Shown here piece after piece: positions 50,710 to 60,106 of a DNA stretch of 64,000 bases. The translations under genes were made by a program, and so were the position numbers. Below the pieces are notes generated by a model that was not told the DNA's origin, did no database searches, and saw only the letters and a program-made list of their open reading frames with translations. The stretch comes from DATDAH01 sp963823495 (lineage in GTDB: Bacteria > Actinomycetota > Acidimicrobiia > Acidimicrobiales > DATDAH01): contig CAWGLV010000001.1 in the NCBI GenBank assembly GCA_963823495.1, positions 744,001 through 808,000 of the forward strand, in the 5' to 3' direction. Position 1 is the first letter of the stretch, and every line of letters starts with the position of its first letter.

Positions 50710-51483
50710 CTACCGACGGGCGAGCAGGGCGGGGACGTCGGCGAAGGCGTCGACCACGGTCCCGGGGGTGCCGGGGGCGGTGGCCACGGCCTCGGCCCGG
50801 TACTTGCCGGTGCGCACCAGCACACCGTGGAGGCCGGCGGCCTGGGCGGCCAGCACGTCGTTGACCACGTCGTCGCCCACCATGGCGGTGCGCTCCGGCG
50901 CCAGGCCGAGGTCGGCCACGGCCTGCAGGAAGAACGCGGCCTCGGGCTTGCCGACCACGGTGGCGGTGAGCCCTGAGGCCGCCTCGAGGCCGGCCACGTA
51001 GGCGCCGGTGTCCAACTCGAAGCCGTCGGCGGTGCGCCAGTACAGGCCCCGGTGCATGGCCACCAGCCCGGCGCCGCCGAGCAGCATGGTGAAGGCCCGG
51101 TTGAGCCGCTCGTGGCTGAACTCGGGTCCGGCCCCGCCGAGGACCACCAGGTCGGCGCCCTCCTCGACCAGGCGCACCCCTTCGAGGTCCTCGGCCAGGT
51201 CGCCGTGGTTGACGAGGAAGCAGGCCGCGCCGGGGTGGTGGTCCCGCAGGTAGGCACCGGTGGCGGCGGGGGCCGACACGACGTCGTCGGCGCCCACGGC
51301 GAACCCGGCGTCGGCCAGCGACCGGGCCACGGCCCGGCGGGTGCGGGAGGTGGTGTTGGTGACCAGGCGGAAGGGCACGGACCGGCGACGGAGCTCGGTC
51401 AGGGCGTCCACCGAGCCGGCGATGGGAGCCCAGCTCACGGTGAGCACCCCCTCGATGTCGATGAGCAGTCCGTCGACCTCCAC
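50710..51483 (-). CDS. HAD-IIA hydrolase (LHPP/HDHD2-like)
   Basis: 257 residues. Motif I is LLIDIEGVL: the nucleophile Asp is present but the general-acid position is Glu rather than Asp. Motif II is in RLVTNTTSRTR, the Lys motif in VVGKPEAAFF, and motif IV is MVGDDVVNDVLAAQAAG. Related proteins dephosphorylate small phosphates or phosphohistidine. GTG start 7 nt after TAGCCT (leaderless). Confidence 0.92.
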   Translation of the reverse strand: MEVDGLLIDIEGVLTVSWAPIAGSVDALTELRRRSVPFRLVTNTTSRTRRAVARSLADAGFAVGADDVVSAPAATGAYLRDHHPGAACFLVNHGDLAEDLEGVRLVEEGADLVVLGGAGPEFSHERLNRAFTMLLGGAGLVAMHRGLYWRTADGFELDTGAYVAGLEAASGLTATVVGKPEAAFFLQAVADLGLAPERTAMVGDDVVNDVLAAQAAGLHGVLVRTGKYRAEAVATAPGTPGTVVDAFADVPALLARR

Positions 51484-51551
51484 GACAGCCAGGCTACGGA
51501 GCCCGCCGGGACCACCTCGCCGGTGTCGTCGTCAGCAGGCATGCTGGTCGA

Positions 51552-52388
51552 ATGGCGATGACCTACGGGATCCACCTGCCTCAGTACGGACGGGTGGCGA
51601 GTGGGGACGCGGTGACCCGAGCGGCCCGGCACGCCGAGGAACTGGGCTTCGCCGACGTCTGGGTGAGCGATCACGTCGTACACCCGGCGGAACAGACCTA
51701 CCCGTCGCCCTACCTTCTCGATCCGTTCGCCACCCTGACCTGGGCGGCCGCGGTCACCGAGCGGGTGCGGCTCGGTACCAGCGTGCTCGTCGTGCCCCAG
51801 CACAACCCGGTGTGGCTGGCCAACCACCTGGCCTCACTCGACGCCATGAGCGGAGGACGGCTCGTCGTCGGGGCGGGCGTGGGCTGGAGCCGACGGGAGT
51901 ACGAGGCCCTCGGGCAGTCCTTCGGCGACCGCGGCCATCGCCTGGACGAGATCCTCGACCTCCTCCGGGTGGCGTGGCGCGACGACCCGGTTTCCTTCGC
52001 CGGGGAGGCCTACACACTCGCCGACATCCGGTTCCTCCCCAAACCGGCGCACGAGATCCCGATCTGGATCGGCGGTGGCGTGGAGGCGGCATTCCGGCGA
52101 GCGGTCGAACGCGGCGACGGCTTCCACGTGGTGGGCCTGAAGCCGACCGAGGTCGTTCCGATCATCGAGCGGTTGCGGCGGGACCGGCCCGAGCCTTCCT
52201 TCGTCATCTCGGCCCGGACCGGCTGGGATCCCCAGGGCATGGACCCGGGTCTGATCCGGGAGGAGCAGGCGGCCTTCGAGGCGGCCGGTGTCCAGCACAT
52301 GGTCGCCGCGCCGTGGCAGAAGGACCTGGACGGCTGGCTCCGGTCGATGGATCTCCTGGCCGAGATCCTCGACCTGGGCCACCCGTGA
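51552..52388 (+). CDS. LLM-class F420-dependent oxidoreductase
   Basis: 278 residues, Rv2161c-type subgroup: YGIHLPQYGRVASGDAVTRAARHAEELGFADVWVSDH, VRLGTSVLVVPQHNPVWLANHLASLDAMSGGRLVVGAGVGW, PIWIGGG. The enzyme likely uses reduced F420 or FMN on an organic substrate not identifiable here. ATG at 51552; a second ATG at 51558 is possible. Confidence 0.93.
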   Translation: MAMTYGIHLPQYGRVASGDAVTRAARHAEELGFADVWVSDHVVHPAEQTYPSPYLLDPFATLTWAAAVTERVRLGTSVLVVPQHNPVWLANHLASLDAMSGGRLVVGAGVGWSRREYEALGQSFGDRGHRLDEILDLLRVAWRDDPVSFAGEAYTLADIRFLPKPAHEIPIWIGGGVEAAFRRAVERGDGFHVVGLKPTEVVPIIERLRRDRPEPSFVISARTGWDPQGMDPGLIREEQAAFEAAGVQHMVAAPWQKDLDGWLRSMDLLAEILDLGHP

Positions 52389-52419
52389 TCTCTCGACGGA
52401 TCAGGGCCCTGGCGGATGG

Positions 52420-52848
52420 TCAGAAGAGATCGGCGTAGAACGGCGCGGTGAGGTGGCGGCCCGTCATCGAGCGGGCCGTGACCACGACCCACACGTTGTG
52501 GACTCCTTCCGCCCAGGGGTGGGGCGGGTGCCCTTCCATGCGGCGGAGCAGGTCCGGGACGTCGGCTGGATCGACCTCACGCCCGGCGCCGCGGACCAGG
52601 ACGCTCCACCCGGACCCCGCCTCGGGATCGACATGGTCCACCTCGAAGGCGACCGACGGCTCGAGCACCGACCGCAGGTGCGAGTCGAGGGCCACTCGGA
52701 ACACGATGTCCCGACCCGCCAAGGCGTAGTTGACGGGAACGGCACCAGGTCCGTCGGAGTCGGTGAAGACGACTCTTCCGACGACTTCCTCCGTCAGGCG
52801 ATCGAGGCACTCGTCCTCTGACAACTCGGCGATGCTCCGCTGCGTCAT
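52420..52848 (-). CDS. Pyridoxamine-5'-phosphate-oxidase-fold protein (possibly F420-binding)
   Basis: 142 residues. Split-barrel FMN/F420-binding fold: LTEEVVGRVVFTDSDGPGAVPVNYALAGRDIVFRV and SVAFEVDHVDPEAGSGWSVLVRGAGREV. Such proteins in F420-producing actinobacteria are often F420-dependent or heme/biliverdin reductases. Convergent with the LLM gene. Confidence 0.9.
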   Translation of the reverse strand: MTQRSIAELSEDECLDRLTEEVVGRVVFTDSDGPGAVPVNYALAGRDIVFRVALDSHLRSVLEPSVAFEVDHVDPEAGSGWSVLVRGAGREVDPADVPDLLRRMEGHPPHPWAEGVHNVWVVVTARSMTGRHLTAPFYADLF

Positions 52849-53162
52849 CCCCGCAGGTTGTCGTCCCCCCAGCCGTGCGCCCAGGGTCGAAGGTCATGGA
52901 TGTCCGGCATCGCGCTCGTTCAGCCCTGCCCGACGCGATCGGCGAGGTGCGGCGTGCTCCCGTCGGGGAGGCGCCGAGCGAGGAGGTGGTCGGCCCCCAT
53001 CCAGCCCCGCCGTGTCCACTTCCCGAATGAGAGGTGCGTTCCGGGAGCGCCGCGGGCGGCCGGGACCATCCTGACCCGCTCGAGCGGCGCGCTGTCCTCG
53101 GGGGCATCATTGTCGAATCCGACGTCGTGTCCTGCCGGCGTCGCCACGGTGAGGGGAGTCCC
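52849..53162. other. 314-bp intergenic region
   Basis: Divergent promoter space between the PPOX-fold gene and the phosphotransferase gene. No coding frame with support and no long inverted repeat seen. Confidence 0.5.
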
Positions 53163-54308
53163 ATGTCGTCGTCCATCGCTCTGGTCGGAAAGGAGCTGGG
53201 TCGCGTCCTCCTCGACCGGGTCCTGCCTGCCGGCCGCACCCTGCCCGACAGGGGCGACGCCATCACCGCCGAGATCCTCGAGCGGGCGACCGGACACCTG
53301 ACGGGCACCATCCGTGCGGTCCGCGTCCTCGACGAGCACCACGGCACCGCGGGACGCGTGCGGGTCGCCATCGAGTCGACACCGGACGCCGATCTGCCCG
53401 AGACGCTGTTCGTGAAGGTCACCCCCCGGAACCTGGTCCAGCGGGTGATGATGAGCATGTTCGAGTTGGGGTCGAGGGAGGTGCTCTTCTACGCCGAGGT
53501 GGCCGAGGACGCCCCGCTCCGGGTCCCCCGCTGCTACGGGGCCGAGCTGGATGCCGGTCGGGGCCGCAACCTCATCGTGCTCGAAGACCTGTCGGCGACG
53601 GCGACGTTCCGGGACATCCGGGAGCCGGCCACCGCCGAGGAGGCCATGGCGGTCGTCGATGCGCTCGCCGACCTCCACGCCGCCTTCTGGGACTCGCCCC
53701 GCCTCGCCGGTGACCTCGCAGTGTTGCGGGCGCGCTCACCCTCGGCCGAGCGGCTCGGCAACGTCTTCGTCAAGAGCGTGCTCGGCAAGCTCAAAGGCCG
53801 GTCCGCCGAGGTCGTGCCCGCCGACCTCGCCCGCCAGAGCCGGATCATCTTCGAGAAGAAGGCGGAGATCGACGCCTTCTGGGCCGGCGAGCCCCAGACC
53901 CTCTGCCACGGCGACACCCACTTCGGCAACATGTTCTTCGAGGGCGACACCCCCGGGTTCCTGGACTGGCAGGCCGTCATGGTCGGCCCCGGCATCCGGG
54001 ACATCAGCTACTTCCTGATCGCGTCGGTCGACGGGACCGTGCTCGAGCCGATCGAGCGGGACCTCGTCGACGGGTACGTGAAGCGCCTCGCGACCCACGG
54101 GGTCGAGACCGACGCCGAGCGGGCGTGGACGCTCTACCGGGCGTCGGCCTCGGACTTCTACACCGCCGCCGTCGTCACCGCCGGCACCTCTGACCGCATG
54201 CAGCCGGCGGAGATCTCGGGGGTCGGCGTGGACCGGGTCGTGCCGGCGATGCGGAGGTTGGGGACCTTCGACCTGCTCGAGCAGATCGTCCGTGGCGACC
54301 ATGTCTGA
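53163..54308 (+). CDS. Phosphotransferase, APH/ecdysteroid-kinase-like
   Basis: 381 residues. Kinase-like fold: ETLFVKVTPRN (Lys), GSREVLFYAEVAEDAPLRVPRCYGA, NLIVLEDLSA hinge, TLCHGDTHFGNMFF (catalytic HGD..N) and FLDWQAV (Mg Asp). GAGGGGAG before the ATG. Substrate unknown; such kinases are numerous in Acidimicrobiia next to lipid/sterol catabolic genes. Confidence 0.9.
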   Translation: MSSSIALVGKELGRVLLDRVLPAGRTLPDRGDAITAEILERATGHLTGTIRAVRVLDEHHGTAGRVRVAIESTPDADLPETLFVKVTPRNLVQRVMMSMFELGSREVLFYAEVAEDAPLRVPRCYGAELDAGRGRNLIVLEDLSATATFRDIREPATAEEAMAVVDALADLHAAFWDSPRLAGDLAVLRARSPSAERLGNVFVKSVLGKLKGRSAEVVPADLARQSRIIFEKKAEIDAFWAGEPQTLCHGDTHFGNMFFEGDTPGFLDWQAVMVGPGIRDISYFLIASVDGTVLEPIERDLVDGYVKRLATHGVETDAERAWTLYRASASDFYTAAVVTAGTSDRMQPAEISGVGVDRVVPAMRRLGTFDLLEQIVRGDHV

Positions 54309-54392
54309 CCCGAACCCCGCCGGAGCGGCCCGCCCCGGCGGACATCGGCTCGGGGCAGGGGTGTCGCCCAGGGGGCGGGTCGGCCACCGAAG

Positions 54393-55808
54393 TCATCGGC
54401 TTCCGAGCGCGGCAACGACGTCGAGGCCTTCCCGCACACCGTCGACGAGCAGGTCGACCTCGGTCACCGCGGCCGTGTCGACGTGCAGCCCCACATGGGC
54501 CGCGCCCTGATACGACAGCAGCGTGGCGTTGGTCGCGGTGCCCATCGACGGACCGAACCCGTAGGTCGCCAGGACCTCGGCACCGCCCAGCCAGATCGGC
54601 TCCTCCAACCCCGGAACGTTGGTCAGGGCCACATCGCAGTTCTTCATGAGCGGCGCGACGTATCCCGAGACGAGCGGTCCCAGCGCATTCATCAGCGGGC
54701 TGGCCGCGCTCGTGAGCGGCTGACCGACGTCAGCACGCAGCTTCGCCACGAGCGCGTGCACAGCCAGCATGGCGTTCGCGGGGTCGGTGGTGCCGACCGG
54801 CAGGACGAAGTGGCCGCCCATGACGCGGTTGCCCTGGAGCGGATCGCCCGGCTGGCGAACGCTGACCGCCGTCGTGACCCGCAACGCCTCGACAGGACTT
54901 CCGAGGCGCTCGTGGTACCGGGCGAAGCCGTAGCCGATCGCGGTGATGAAGGCGTCGTTTACGGTCGCACCGCGTGGCTTGGCGGCCAGCCGCAGCGCAC
55001 CCAGGTCAGCGTCGAGCACGGCGAAGTGCGACCAGCCCCGACGCTCGGTCATGATCGGCGACAACGGTTCGCCCGGGGGCTTGGTCACGTCGCCGAGGGC
55101 CCGAACGTTTCGTGTCGCCGTCTCGGCCGCCTCACGGGGCCGCCGCAGCACGGCGGGTATTGCACGCCGCGCCGCCGTGCCCACGTCACCGACGAGGCCG
55201 AGGAACCGCTCGCGGTTGCTCGCCATGGCGTCGAGGGCGAGGGCCCACGGGCCCATGGGTTCCTCCGACGGCACGGGAGGCAGCAGACCCTGATCGGCGG
55301 GCACGGACGACGGGTCGACCACGAGCGGCAGCGTCGCCACGCCGCCGATGCCGTCGGTCAACGCGTGGTGGACCTTGATCACGAGCGCCGCCCGACCGTC
55401 CTCCAGCCCGTCGACGACGGCGACGGTCCACAGCGGACGGTCGTGATCGAAGCCCGACAGGGTGTCGGTTGACGCGTACGCGAGCACCGACGCGAACGTC
55501 TTCTCCTTCGGGGCGCCGATCCGCCGGACGTGGTAGTTGAGGTCGAAGTCGTGGTCGACGACCCATCGGGGGTTGGCGAGGTGCAGCGGCGGCTTCACCA
55601 GCCGGTGGCGCCACCCCGGCACCAGTCGGCTGGCTCGCTCGAAGCGATCGCGGACGACGTCGAGGTCCGGGGACGTCTCGAGCAGGAACACGGCGGCGAT
55701 GGTGTTGCGCAACGTCCGGTCACGCTCGACGTCCAAGAAGAACGAAGCGGTGTCGTCCAGGTACGGCGCCGATCGAGATCTCCGCTCACCCGTCGGTTCG
55801 CCGACCAC
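54393..55808 (-). CDS. Wax ester synthase / diacylglycerol acyltransferase (WS/DGAT)
   Basis: 471 residues. Catalytic HHxxxDG as KVHHALTDGIGG, C-terminal NVPG..EPIWLGGA and SYQGAAHVGLHVDTAAV are diagnostic. Esterifies acyl-CoA to fatty alcohols or diacylglycerol, producing storage lipid. AAGGGA precedes the GTG. Confidence 0.94.
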   Translation of the reverse strand: MVGEPTGERRSRSAPYLDDTASFFLDVERDRTLRNTIAAVFLLETSPDLDVVRDRFERASRLVPGWRHRLVKPPLHLANPRWVVDHDFDLNYHVRRIGAPKEKTFASVLAYASTDTLSGFDHDRPLWTVAVVDGLEDGRAALVIKVHHALTDGIGGVATLPLVVDPSSVPADQGLLPPVPSEEPMGPWALALDAMASNRERFLGLVGDVGTAARRAIPAVLRRPREAAETATRNVRALGDVTKPPGEPLSPIMTERRGWSHFAVLDADLGALRLAAKPRGATVNDAFITAIGYGFARYHERLGSPVEALRVTTAVSVRQPGDPLQGNRVMGGHFVLPVGTTDPANAMLAVHALVAKLRADVGQPLTSAASPLMNALGPLVSGYVAPLMKNCDVALTNVPGLEEPIWLGGAEVLATYGFGPSMGTATNATLLSYQGAAHVGLHVDTAAVTEVDLLVDGVREGLDVVAALGSR

Positions 55809-55953
55809 GGTCGCTTCCCTTCGATGACCTCGAGAGCGTCAGGGCTCTCCAGATTCTCTCCGCGCCGGGGGCTGAAGTCCAGTGGCCCTCGGCGGCCGTC
55901 GGCTGCTCGAGCCTGACGAGGACCCCGGGATCGGCCCGTAGGATCGGCCGGTC

Positions 55954-57234
55954 GTGTCCAGCGCCGAGCCCGCCGAGGTCAAAGAGGTCCGCACCGGGCT
56001 GAGAGCGTCCGTGGCGGCGTTCCGTCATCGCAACTTCGCGTTGTTCTGGACCGGGGCGCTGATCTCCAGCACAGGCGGCTGGGTCCAGAACGTCACCATC
56101 CCCTTCGTCGTCTACAAGCTGACCGACAGCGAGACGTGGGTCGGCTTCGCCGGCTTCAGCCTCCTGATCACCGCGGCCATCTTCGGGCCCATCGGGGGGA
56201 GCCTCGCGGACCGGTTCGACCGACGGCACGTGCTGCTCGTCACCCAGTCCGCCCAGGCCGCCGTGGCGCTGTCCCTGTGGGCGGCGTGGAGCGCCGGCGT
56301 GCGTTCTCCGGGGGTGATCGTGGCCCTGGCCTCCCTGTCCGGGGCCTTCGCCGGCCTGATGATCGGGTCGTGGCAGGCCTTCGTCTCCGAGCTCGTGCCC
56401 CGGGAGACGTTGTTGAACGCGGTCACGCTGAACTCGGCGCAGTTCAACGCGGCCCGGGCCTTCGGGCCGGCGATCGGGGGCATCGTCCTGGCCACCCTGG
56501 GCCCGGGCTGGGGGTTCTTCATCAACGGGGTCAGCTTCCTGGCGGTCATCGCGGCGTTGCTGCTCATCCGTCTGGACCGGATCGTGGCGAAGGCCGTGGG
56601 CAGGATGCGGGTCATCCGCGACCTGAAGGAGACGGTCCGTTACGTGCGGAAGTCGCCGGGCATCCGCACCTGCCTGGTCGTGGTCGCGGGCCTCAGCTTC
56701 GCCGACAGCCCGCTGTTCCAGTTCGTGGTCGTGTTCGCGGACGAGGTCTTCGAGGTCGACACGTGGGTCTTCGGCGTGCTCAGCGCCGCGCTCGGCATCG
56801 GGGCCATCCTGGCCACGCCGTTCGTGGCGGGCTGGGGAGGGTCCCTACCGCGCCGACGGCTGGTGGCCGGCGCGATGGCCCTGAACGGGCTCTCGCTGAT
56901 GCTCTTCGCGTTGTCGCCGAACGCCTGGTTCGGGTTCTTCTTCCTCATGGGGGCCGGCGCGGGCTACCTCGCGATCGCGTCGAGCCTGAACACCACCATC
57001 CAGCTGCAGGTGGACGAGACGATGCGGGGCAAGGTCCTCGCGTTCTATCTCCTCGGGGTGACCTTCGTCGCGCCGATCGGCGCGCTCGTGCAAGGGGTGC
57101 TGGCGAACGCCATCGGTCCTCGGGCCTCGTTCACGCTCGCGGGTCTGGCGTTCCTGGGGTTGCTCGTGGCCCTACGGGCGAAGGGGTCCCTGGGCGATCT
57201 CGACGCGGAGTCCGCCCTCGCCCCGGCCGGGTAG
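55954..57234 (+). CDS. MFS transporter (EntS-like)
   Basis: 426 residues with about 12 TM helices: FRHRNFALFWTGALISSTGGWVQNV, GGSLADRFDRRHVLLVTQ (motif A), NAVTLNSAQFNAARAFGPAIGG. This is the EntS/multidrug-exporter branch. GTG start 9 nt after TAGGAT. Substrate unknown. Confidence 0.93.
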   Translation: MSSAEPAEVKEVRTGLRASVAAFRHRNFALFWTGALISSTGGWVQNVTIPFVVYKLTDSETWVGFAGFSLLITAAIFGPIGGSLADRFDRRHVLLVTQSAQAAVALSLWAAWSAGVRSPGVIVALASLSGAFAGLMIGSWQAFVSELVPRETLLNAVTLNSAQFNAARAFGPAIGGIVLATLGPGWGFFINGVSFLAVIAALLLIRLDRIVAKAVGRMRVIRDLKETVRYVRKSPGIRTCLVVVAGLSFADSPLFQFVVVFADEVFEVDTWVFGVLSAALGIGAILATPFVAGWGGSLPRRRLVAGAMALNGLSLMLFALSPNAWFGFFFLMGAGAGYLAIASSLNTTIQLQVDETMRGKVLAFYLLGVTFVAPIGALVQGVLANAIGPRASFTLAGLAFLGLLVALRAKGSLGDLDAESALAPAG

Positions 57235-57337
57235 CGCAGTGGCGGGTTGGGCTCGACCGGGGCCGCATGAGCGCAGCGCTAGCGTGACGTCGACCACCAG
57301 TTCGGCCGACAGGCGGCGAACGGAGCGAGGGGTAGGG

Positions 57338-58471
57338 ATGGATCTCGAGCTTTCGGACGACGAGGCCGCGCTGGCGGACAACGTCCGGGACGTGCTGGCC
57401 GGGATCTGCCCGCCGTCGGTCGTACGGTCGGTCTACGACGGTGGGGCCGTGCCCGACGAGCTCTGGGCCACGATGGTCGAGCTCGGCTGGCCGGCCCTGG
57501 CGATCGGCGAGCCGGACGGTGGGCTCGGTCTCGGGTTCGTGGAGTCGATGCTCGTGGCCGAAGAGCTCGGCCGGGTCGCCGCGCCGGGCCCGCTGCTCGC
57601 CACCACGACCCAGTTCGCCCCGGCGGTGCAGGGGCTCGGCACCGGCTCGGCGGCCTCGACCCTCCTCACCGCCGTCGCCGAGGGTCAGACGACCGGAACG
57701 CTGGCGTGGGCCGAGGACGGGGGTTGGCGCCTCGAGGCCATCCGGGCGACGGCGCGACGGGGGGGCGCCCGCTGGGTCCTCGACGGTGTCAAGCGCGCCG
57801 TGCTCGACGGTGGCACCGCGGATGAGCTGGTGGTCGTCGCCCGGGGGGAGGACGGTCTCGGCGCCTTCGTCGTCCGGGCCGACCAGGTCGAGGCCACACC
57901 CCGGACGGTGCTCGACCCGACCCTCCCCCTCGCGGATGTCCGCCTGGCGTCGGTGCCGGTCGACGACGACCGCGTCCTGGTCGCCCCCGGCTCGGCCGAC
58001 GTCGAGGCCCGGCTCGCCCGCGTCGCGGAGCAGGCGGTGGTGGCGGTCGCGGCGATGACCGCCGGGGCCTGCCGCCGCATCTTCGAGACGACCCTCGAGT
58101 ACGCCAAGGTGCGCGAGCAGTACGGGCGGCCGATCGGCTCGTTCCAGGCGCTCAAGCACCGGCTGGTCGACATGTACCTCGCCGTCGAACGGGCCACGGC
58201 CCTCGTGTACTACGCCGCACTCACGATCGCAGAGGACACGCCGGACCGGGATGTGGCCGCGGCGGCGGCGAAGGCGGCGGCAGGGGACTGTCAACGGCTC
58301 CTGGTCGAGGAGGGACTCCAGCTCCACGGCGGCATCGGGTACACCTGGGAGCACGACCTCCACTTCCTGTTGAAGCGGGCGAAGGCCGGCGACGCCCTGT
58401 TCGGCGATGCTGTCGCGCACCGGGCCCGGCTCGCCGCACGACTCGGACTCGACCCCGAGGTCGCGGCATGA
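57338..58471 (+). CDS. Acyl-CoA dehydrogenase (first of a coupled pair)
   Basis: 377 residues. N-terminal helical domain, middle beta-domain, and C-terminal EYAKVREQYGRPIGSFQALKHRLVDMY ... LQLHGGIGYTWEHDLHFLLKRA, the FAD-binding end of the family. The N-terminal half is more divergent, as in the partner subunit of heterotetrameric steroid/bile-acid acyl-CoA dehydrogenases (FadE-pair type). Stop overlaps the next start by 4 nt. Confidence 0.93.
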   Translation: MDLELSDDEAALADNVRDVLAGICPPSVVRSVYDGGAVPDELWATMVELGWPALAIGEPDGGLGLGFVESMLVAEELGRVAAPGPLLATTTQFAPAVQGLGTGSAASTLLTAVAEGQTTGTLAWAEDGGWRLEAIRATARRGGARWVLDGVKRAVLDGGTADELVVVARGEDGLGAFVVRADQVEATPRTVLDPTLPLADVRLASVPVDDDRVLVAPGSADVEARLARVAEQAVVAVAAMTAGACRRIFETTLEYAKVREQYGRPIGSFQALKHRLVDMYLAVERATALVYYAALTIAEDTPDRDVAAAAAKAAAGDCQRLLVEEGLQLHGGIGYTWEHDLHFLLKRAKAGDALFGDAVAHRARLAARLGLDPEVAA

Positions 58472-59661
58472 AGCTCACCTTCGACGACGATGTCGAGGCG
58501 TTCCGAGCCGAGTTCCAGGCCTGGCTGGACGCCAACGCCCCGAGCCCGGCGGAGAGGGCGGACGAGCCGGCGCTCGGCTCGGCGCACCTGCCGTCGTGGG
58601 CCCGGTCCTGGACGCGCCGCATGTTCGACGACGGCTGGTTGATGCCCGGCTGGCCGCCCGAGCGCGGGGGCAGGGACGCCGGTCCGGTCGAGACGTTGGT
58701 CTACCTCGAGGAGCTGATGGCCGCCGGCGTCCCCCGGACGACCAACCCGCAGGGCCTGGGCATCATCGCCCCCTCCCTGTTCGACTTCGGCAGCGAGGTG
58801 CAGATCCAGGACTACGCGATGCCGATCCTGCGAGGGGAGCGTTCGGCCTGCCTCGGGATGAGCGAGCCGGGCGCCGGGAGCGACCTGGCGGCCCTCAGCA
58901 CCCGGGCGGTCCTCGACGGCGACCACTTCGTGGTCAACGGCCAGAAGGTCTGGACCTCGGGGGCCCGGTACGCCGACTTCTGCTTCCTCTTCTGCCGGAC
59001 CGACCCCGACGCGCCCAAGCACAAGGGCATCAGCGTGCTGCTCCTCGACCTGACCACACCGGGCGTCACGGTCCGCCCCCTCGCCGAGATCGTCCACCCC
59101 GAGCGAGCCGACCTGTGCGAGGTCTTCCTCGACGACGTGGTCGTCCCGCGCGAGAACCTGGTCGGTCGGCTGAACGACGGCTGGGCGATGGCCAACGGCT
59201 CGCTGGCCCACGAGCGGGGCATGGTGTGGCTGCGGTCCGTCCTGGAGCTGGACGACTACGCCCGCCGCCTGATCGACGAGGCGCCCGAACGCCTCGCTCG
59301 CCTGGGCCCGCTCGAGCGGGCCGTGCACGCCGACCGGATCGCCGGCTCCTACGTCGACGCGCTGGCGGCCCGAGCGCTCGGCTACCGGGGGTTCGCCAAG
59401 CTGGTGCGGGGCGGCAGCGCCCCCGAGCAGGCCCTCATGAAGGCCTTCTGCAGCGAGTCCCACCGTCGGGCCTGCCTGGTCGGGGCCGAGCTGGGGGCGG
59501 ACGAGGCCGTCGACCTCGCCGCACCGGGCCATGTCGCGGGTTCGATCTGCTCCTGGATCGAGCTCTACTTCGTCAGCTTCGGCGCCACCATCTCCGCCGG
59601 GTCCTCGGAGATCCAGCGCAACATCATCGCCGAGAAGGTGCTCGGCCTGCCGCGAGGATGA
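58468..59661 (+). CDS. Acyl-CoA dehydrogenase (second of a coupled pair)
   Basis: 397 residues. LGMSEPGAGSDLAALSTRA and VNGQKVWTSGARYADFCFLFCRTDP form the FAD/substrate region; C-terminal ISAGSSEIQRNIIAEKVLGLPRG is canonical. ATGA overlap with the preceding dehydrogenase indicates an alpha2beta2-type enzyme acting on bulky acyl-CoAs such as sterol side chains (inference). Confidence 0.94.
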   Translation: MKLTFDDDVEAFRAEFQAWLDANAPSPAERADEPALGSAHLPSWARSWTRRMFDDGWLMPGWPPERGGRDAGPVETLVYLEELMAAGVPRTTNPQGLGIIAPSLFDFGSEVQIQDYAMPILRGERSACLGMSEPGAGSDLAALSTRAVLDGDHFVVNGQKVWTSGARYADFCFLFCRTDPDAPKHKGISVLLLDLTTPGVTVRPLAEIVHPERADLCEVFLDDVVVPRENLVGRLNDGWAMANGSLAHERGMVWLRSVLELDDYARRLIDEAPERLARLGPLERAVHADRIAGSYVDALAARALGYRGFAKLVRGGSAPEQALMKAFCSESHRRACLVGAELGADEAVDLAAPGHVAGSICSWIELYFVSFGATISAGSSEIQRNIIAEKVLGLPRG

Positions 59662-59769
59662 CCGACTGCGACCGGGGGGGAGCCGGTGACGGCCACCGAC
59701 ATCCACAAGCGGACGGGGGCGGGCCCCACCAACGTCGGGTGGATGGCCTCGACGTCGCCGGCCGGCGCC

Positions 59770-60058
59770 GGCTGGATGAGGTCGCGCTCGGCGAGGGTGT
59801 CGAGGGCGACCGGCACGGCATGGGCCCCGACCTCGGAGTAGCGGAGGAGGTCATCGATGTCGACGGGTCCCGGCCGGGAACTGACGTAGACGGGGACCGA
59901 CGAAGGGTCACGCTCGTGTCGGGCCAACGCCGCGCGGAGGGGTGGGGAGCATCTCGGCGAGGCGGTCGCTCGACATGCCGGCGGCGACCCAGCCGTCGCC
60001 GAGGCGTGCGGCACGGTCGATGGCGGCGTCGCTGTGCGGCTTGATGTCGACGTCGTCA
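59770..60058 (-). pseudogene. C-terminal remnant of an LLM-class oxidoreductase
   Basis: Minus-strand frame DVDIKPHSDAAIDRAARLGDGWVAAGMSSDRLAEML, then after a frame change near 59940 LRAALARHERDPSSVPVYVSSRPGPVDIDDLLRYSEVGAHAV. This matches the end of luciferase-like monooxygenases; the N-terminal two thirds are missing, replaced at ~60060 by the PhyH promoter. Confidence 0.7.
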
Positions 60059-60106
60059 ATAGGATCCTTCGATCACCGGTGGCGAACGCGACGGAACGGA
60101 GTCAGC

